Position numbers and translations under genes: made by a program. A model generated the notes under the pieces. It did not search any database. It had not been told where the DNA came from and worked only from the letters and a program-made list of their open reading frames with translations. From Nitrospira sp. (lineage in GTDB: Bacteria; Nitrospirota; Nitrospiria; Nitrospirales; Nitrospiraceae): a stretch of DNA of 44,980 nt. Each line of letters opens with the position of its first letter. Position 1 is the first letter of the stretch. Location: contig JAHBWQ010000008.1 of the NCBI GenBank assembly GCA_019636915.1, positions 1-44,980 of the forward strand, written 5' to 3'. This document shows, piece by piece, positions 44,286-44,980 of the stretch.

Positions 44286-44980
44286 ATGAACACGCATATG
44301 CGTAGCCTTGCGATTCGCTTTGTCCTTGCATTGCTCATGATCTTTTGTCTGGTGCCCCTCAATCAGGCTCAGGCGGAGGTGAAGCTTTTCCCAATTCCCG
44401 CCATCAGTACCAGCAAAAACGACGGCAGCGATTTCGGGTTGATCGTGCCGGCTCTCTTCACGGGACCGGATGGGGATCTGAAGTACTTGGTCGCTCCCAT
44501 GGTGGTGCATAACTCGTTCGTCGGTAGGCGTGGAACGGTCAATCTATTCCGCTATGAGCCGGGTGGGAAAGAGCTCCGAGGCATTGCGTCCTGGTCGGAG
44601 CGTATTGAGCGGAAATTCTTGTTGAGCTATGTCGATCCTGGATTCAGTAATGGCCGATACAGCATCGGGTTCAGTGCCATGCACTTCAAGAACGCCACCA
44701 TGCGTTTTTTCGGGTTGGGTCCGACGACTGCCAAAGGAGATCAGACGAACTACACGGCTTCTGAAACAAGACTGAATTGGAAGTTCGGTATCTATGCCAA
44801 CGAGGTCACGCAAATCGCGGTCAGTCAGCGGCTGCGGCATATGCAACCGATCCAGCAGGGCGCCGCAGATCTGTTCCCATTTTCTGGCGACCTGTTTCCG
44901 GAGGCTCCAGGCATGGAGGGGGCCACGATTTTGGGGCAGCGGATCAGTTTCCATTACGATACGCGCAATAACCTCGTCAC
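44286..44980 (+). CDS. Outer-membrane beta-barrel protein (BamA/surface-antigen-like), C-terminus cut by window edge
   Basis: The frame opens at ATG 44286 and is still open at the last base (231 residues visible). A signal peptide is clear (FVLALLMIFCLVPLNQAQA). The mature part reads as alternating beta strands with aromatic ends, for example LKYLVAPMVVHN, KFLLSYVDPGFSNGRYSIG and MRFFGLGPTT, followed by WKFGIYANEVTQIAVSQ. The FFGLGPTT segment is like the barrel part of Omp85/D15-type surface antigens. It starts 16 bases after the mlaC stop. It could be the outer-membrane end of the lipid pathway; the missing C-terminus prevents a firm family call. Confidence 0.75.
   Translation, partial: MNTHMRSLAIRFVLALLMIFCLVPLNQAQAEVKLFPIPAISTSKNDGSDFGLIVPALFTGPDGDLKYLVAPMVVHNSFVGRRGTVNLFRYEPGGKELRGIASWSERIERKFLLSYVDPGFSNGRYSIGFSAMHFKNATMRFFGLGPTTAKGDQTNYTASETRLNWKFGIYANEVTQIAVSQRLRHMQPIQQGAADLFPFSGDLFPEAPGMEGATILGQRISFHYDTRNNLV

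Overview
The window looks like a piece of a Gram-negative, hopanoid-making chemolithotroph, most likely Nitrospira or a close relative in Nitrospirota. This is inferred from the gene set: hopanoid synthesis, an Mla system, a periplasmic tetraheme cytochrome with two cupredoxin-like proteins, a DUF47/Pit phosphate pair and many two-component kinases. The DNA is moderately GC-rich and mostly uses strong AAGGAGG-type ribosome sites. No rRNA, tRNA, CRISPR array, insertion sequence or prophage was recognised.

Layout. 1-4.2 kb (minus strand) is a signalling operon: a CheY-like receiver, a histidine kinase fused to a Rossmann domain, a membrane Cache/HAMP/PAS kinase, and an exported protein cut by the window edge. 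4.4-5.0 kb is a BolA-monothiol glutaredoxin pair. 5.3-9.0 kb is a mixed accessory stretch: an exported cyclase-family hydrolase, a DUF429 protein, an AT-richer FRG-domain protein and an indoleamine 2,3-dioxygenase homologue. 9.3-11.9 kb holds ahcY and metK, the methyl cycle, with a long hairpin between them. 12.2-15.7 kb holds a TlpA/ResA thioredoxin with CcdA, a BamD-like TPR lipoprotein and FabH. 15.8-20.0 kb is a phosphate block: DUF47 protein and Pit transporter facing PhoR and PhoB. 20.3-23.1 kb (minus strand) carries two cupredoxin-like proteins and the tetraheme cytochrome c. 23.8-28.1 kb is a DUF5989 / carbamoyltransferase / SxtJ / SGNH-hydrolase module. 28.3-31.4 kb holds an O-methyltransferase, an unknown small protein and a secreted RTX-repeat protein. 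31.8-37.6 kb holds IspH, SMC and RlpA. 37.9-45 kb has a small membrane-anchored protein, then a tight operon of squalene-hopene cyclase, a hopanoid-associated phosphorylase, MlaE, MlaF, MlaD, MlaC and an outer-membrane barrel protein that runs off the window.

How the parts fit. The last operon couples making a membrane hopanoid to an ABC lipid-transport system and an outer-membrane protein, and suggests a dedicated hopanoid or lipid trafficking unit. The carbamoyltransferase/SxtJ/DUF5989/SGNH cluster is a recurring gene set whose product is, as far as I know, undetermined. The Rossmann-fused kinase may tie signalling to redox or a nucleotide ligand. Functional calls rest on reading motifs by eye; no database search was possible.
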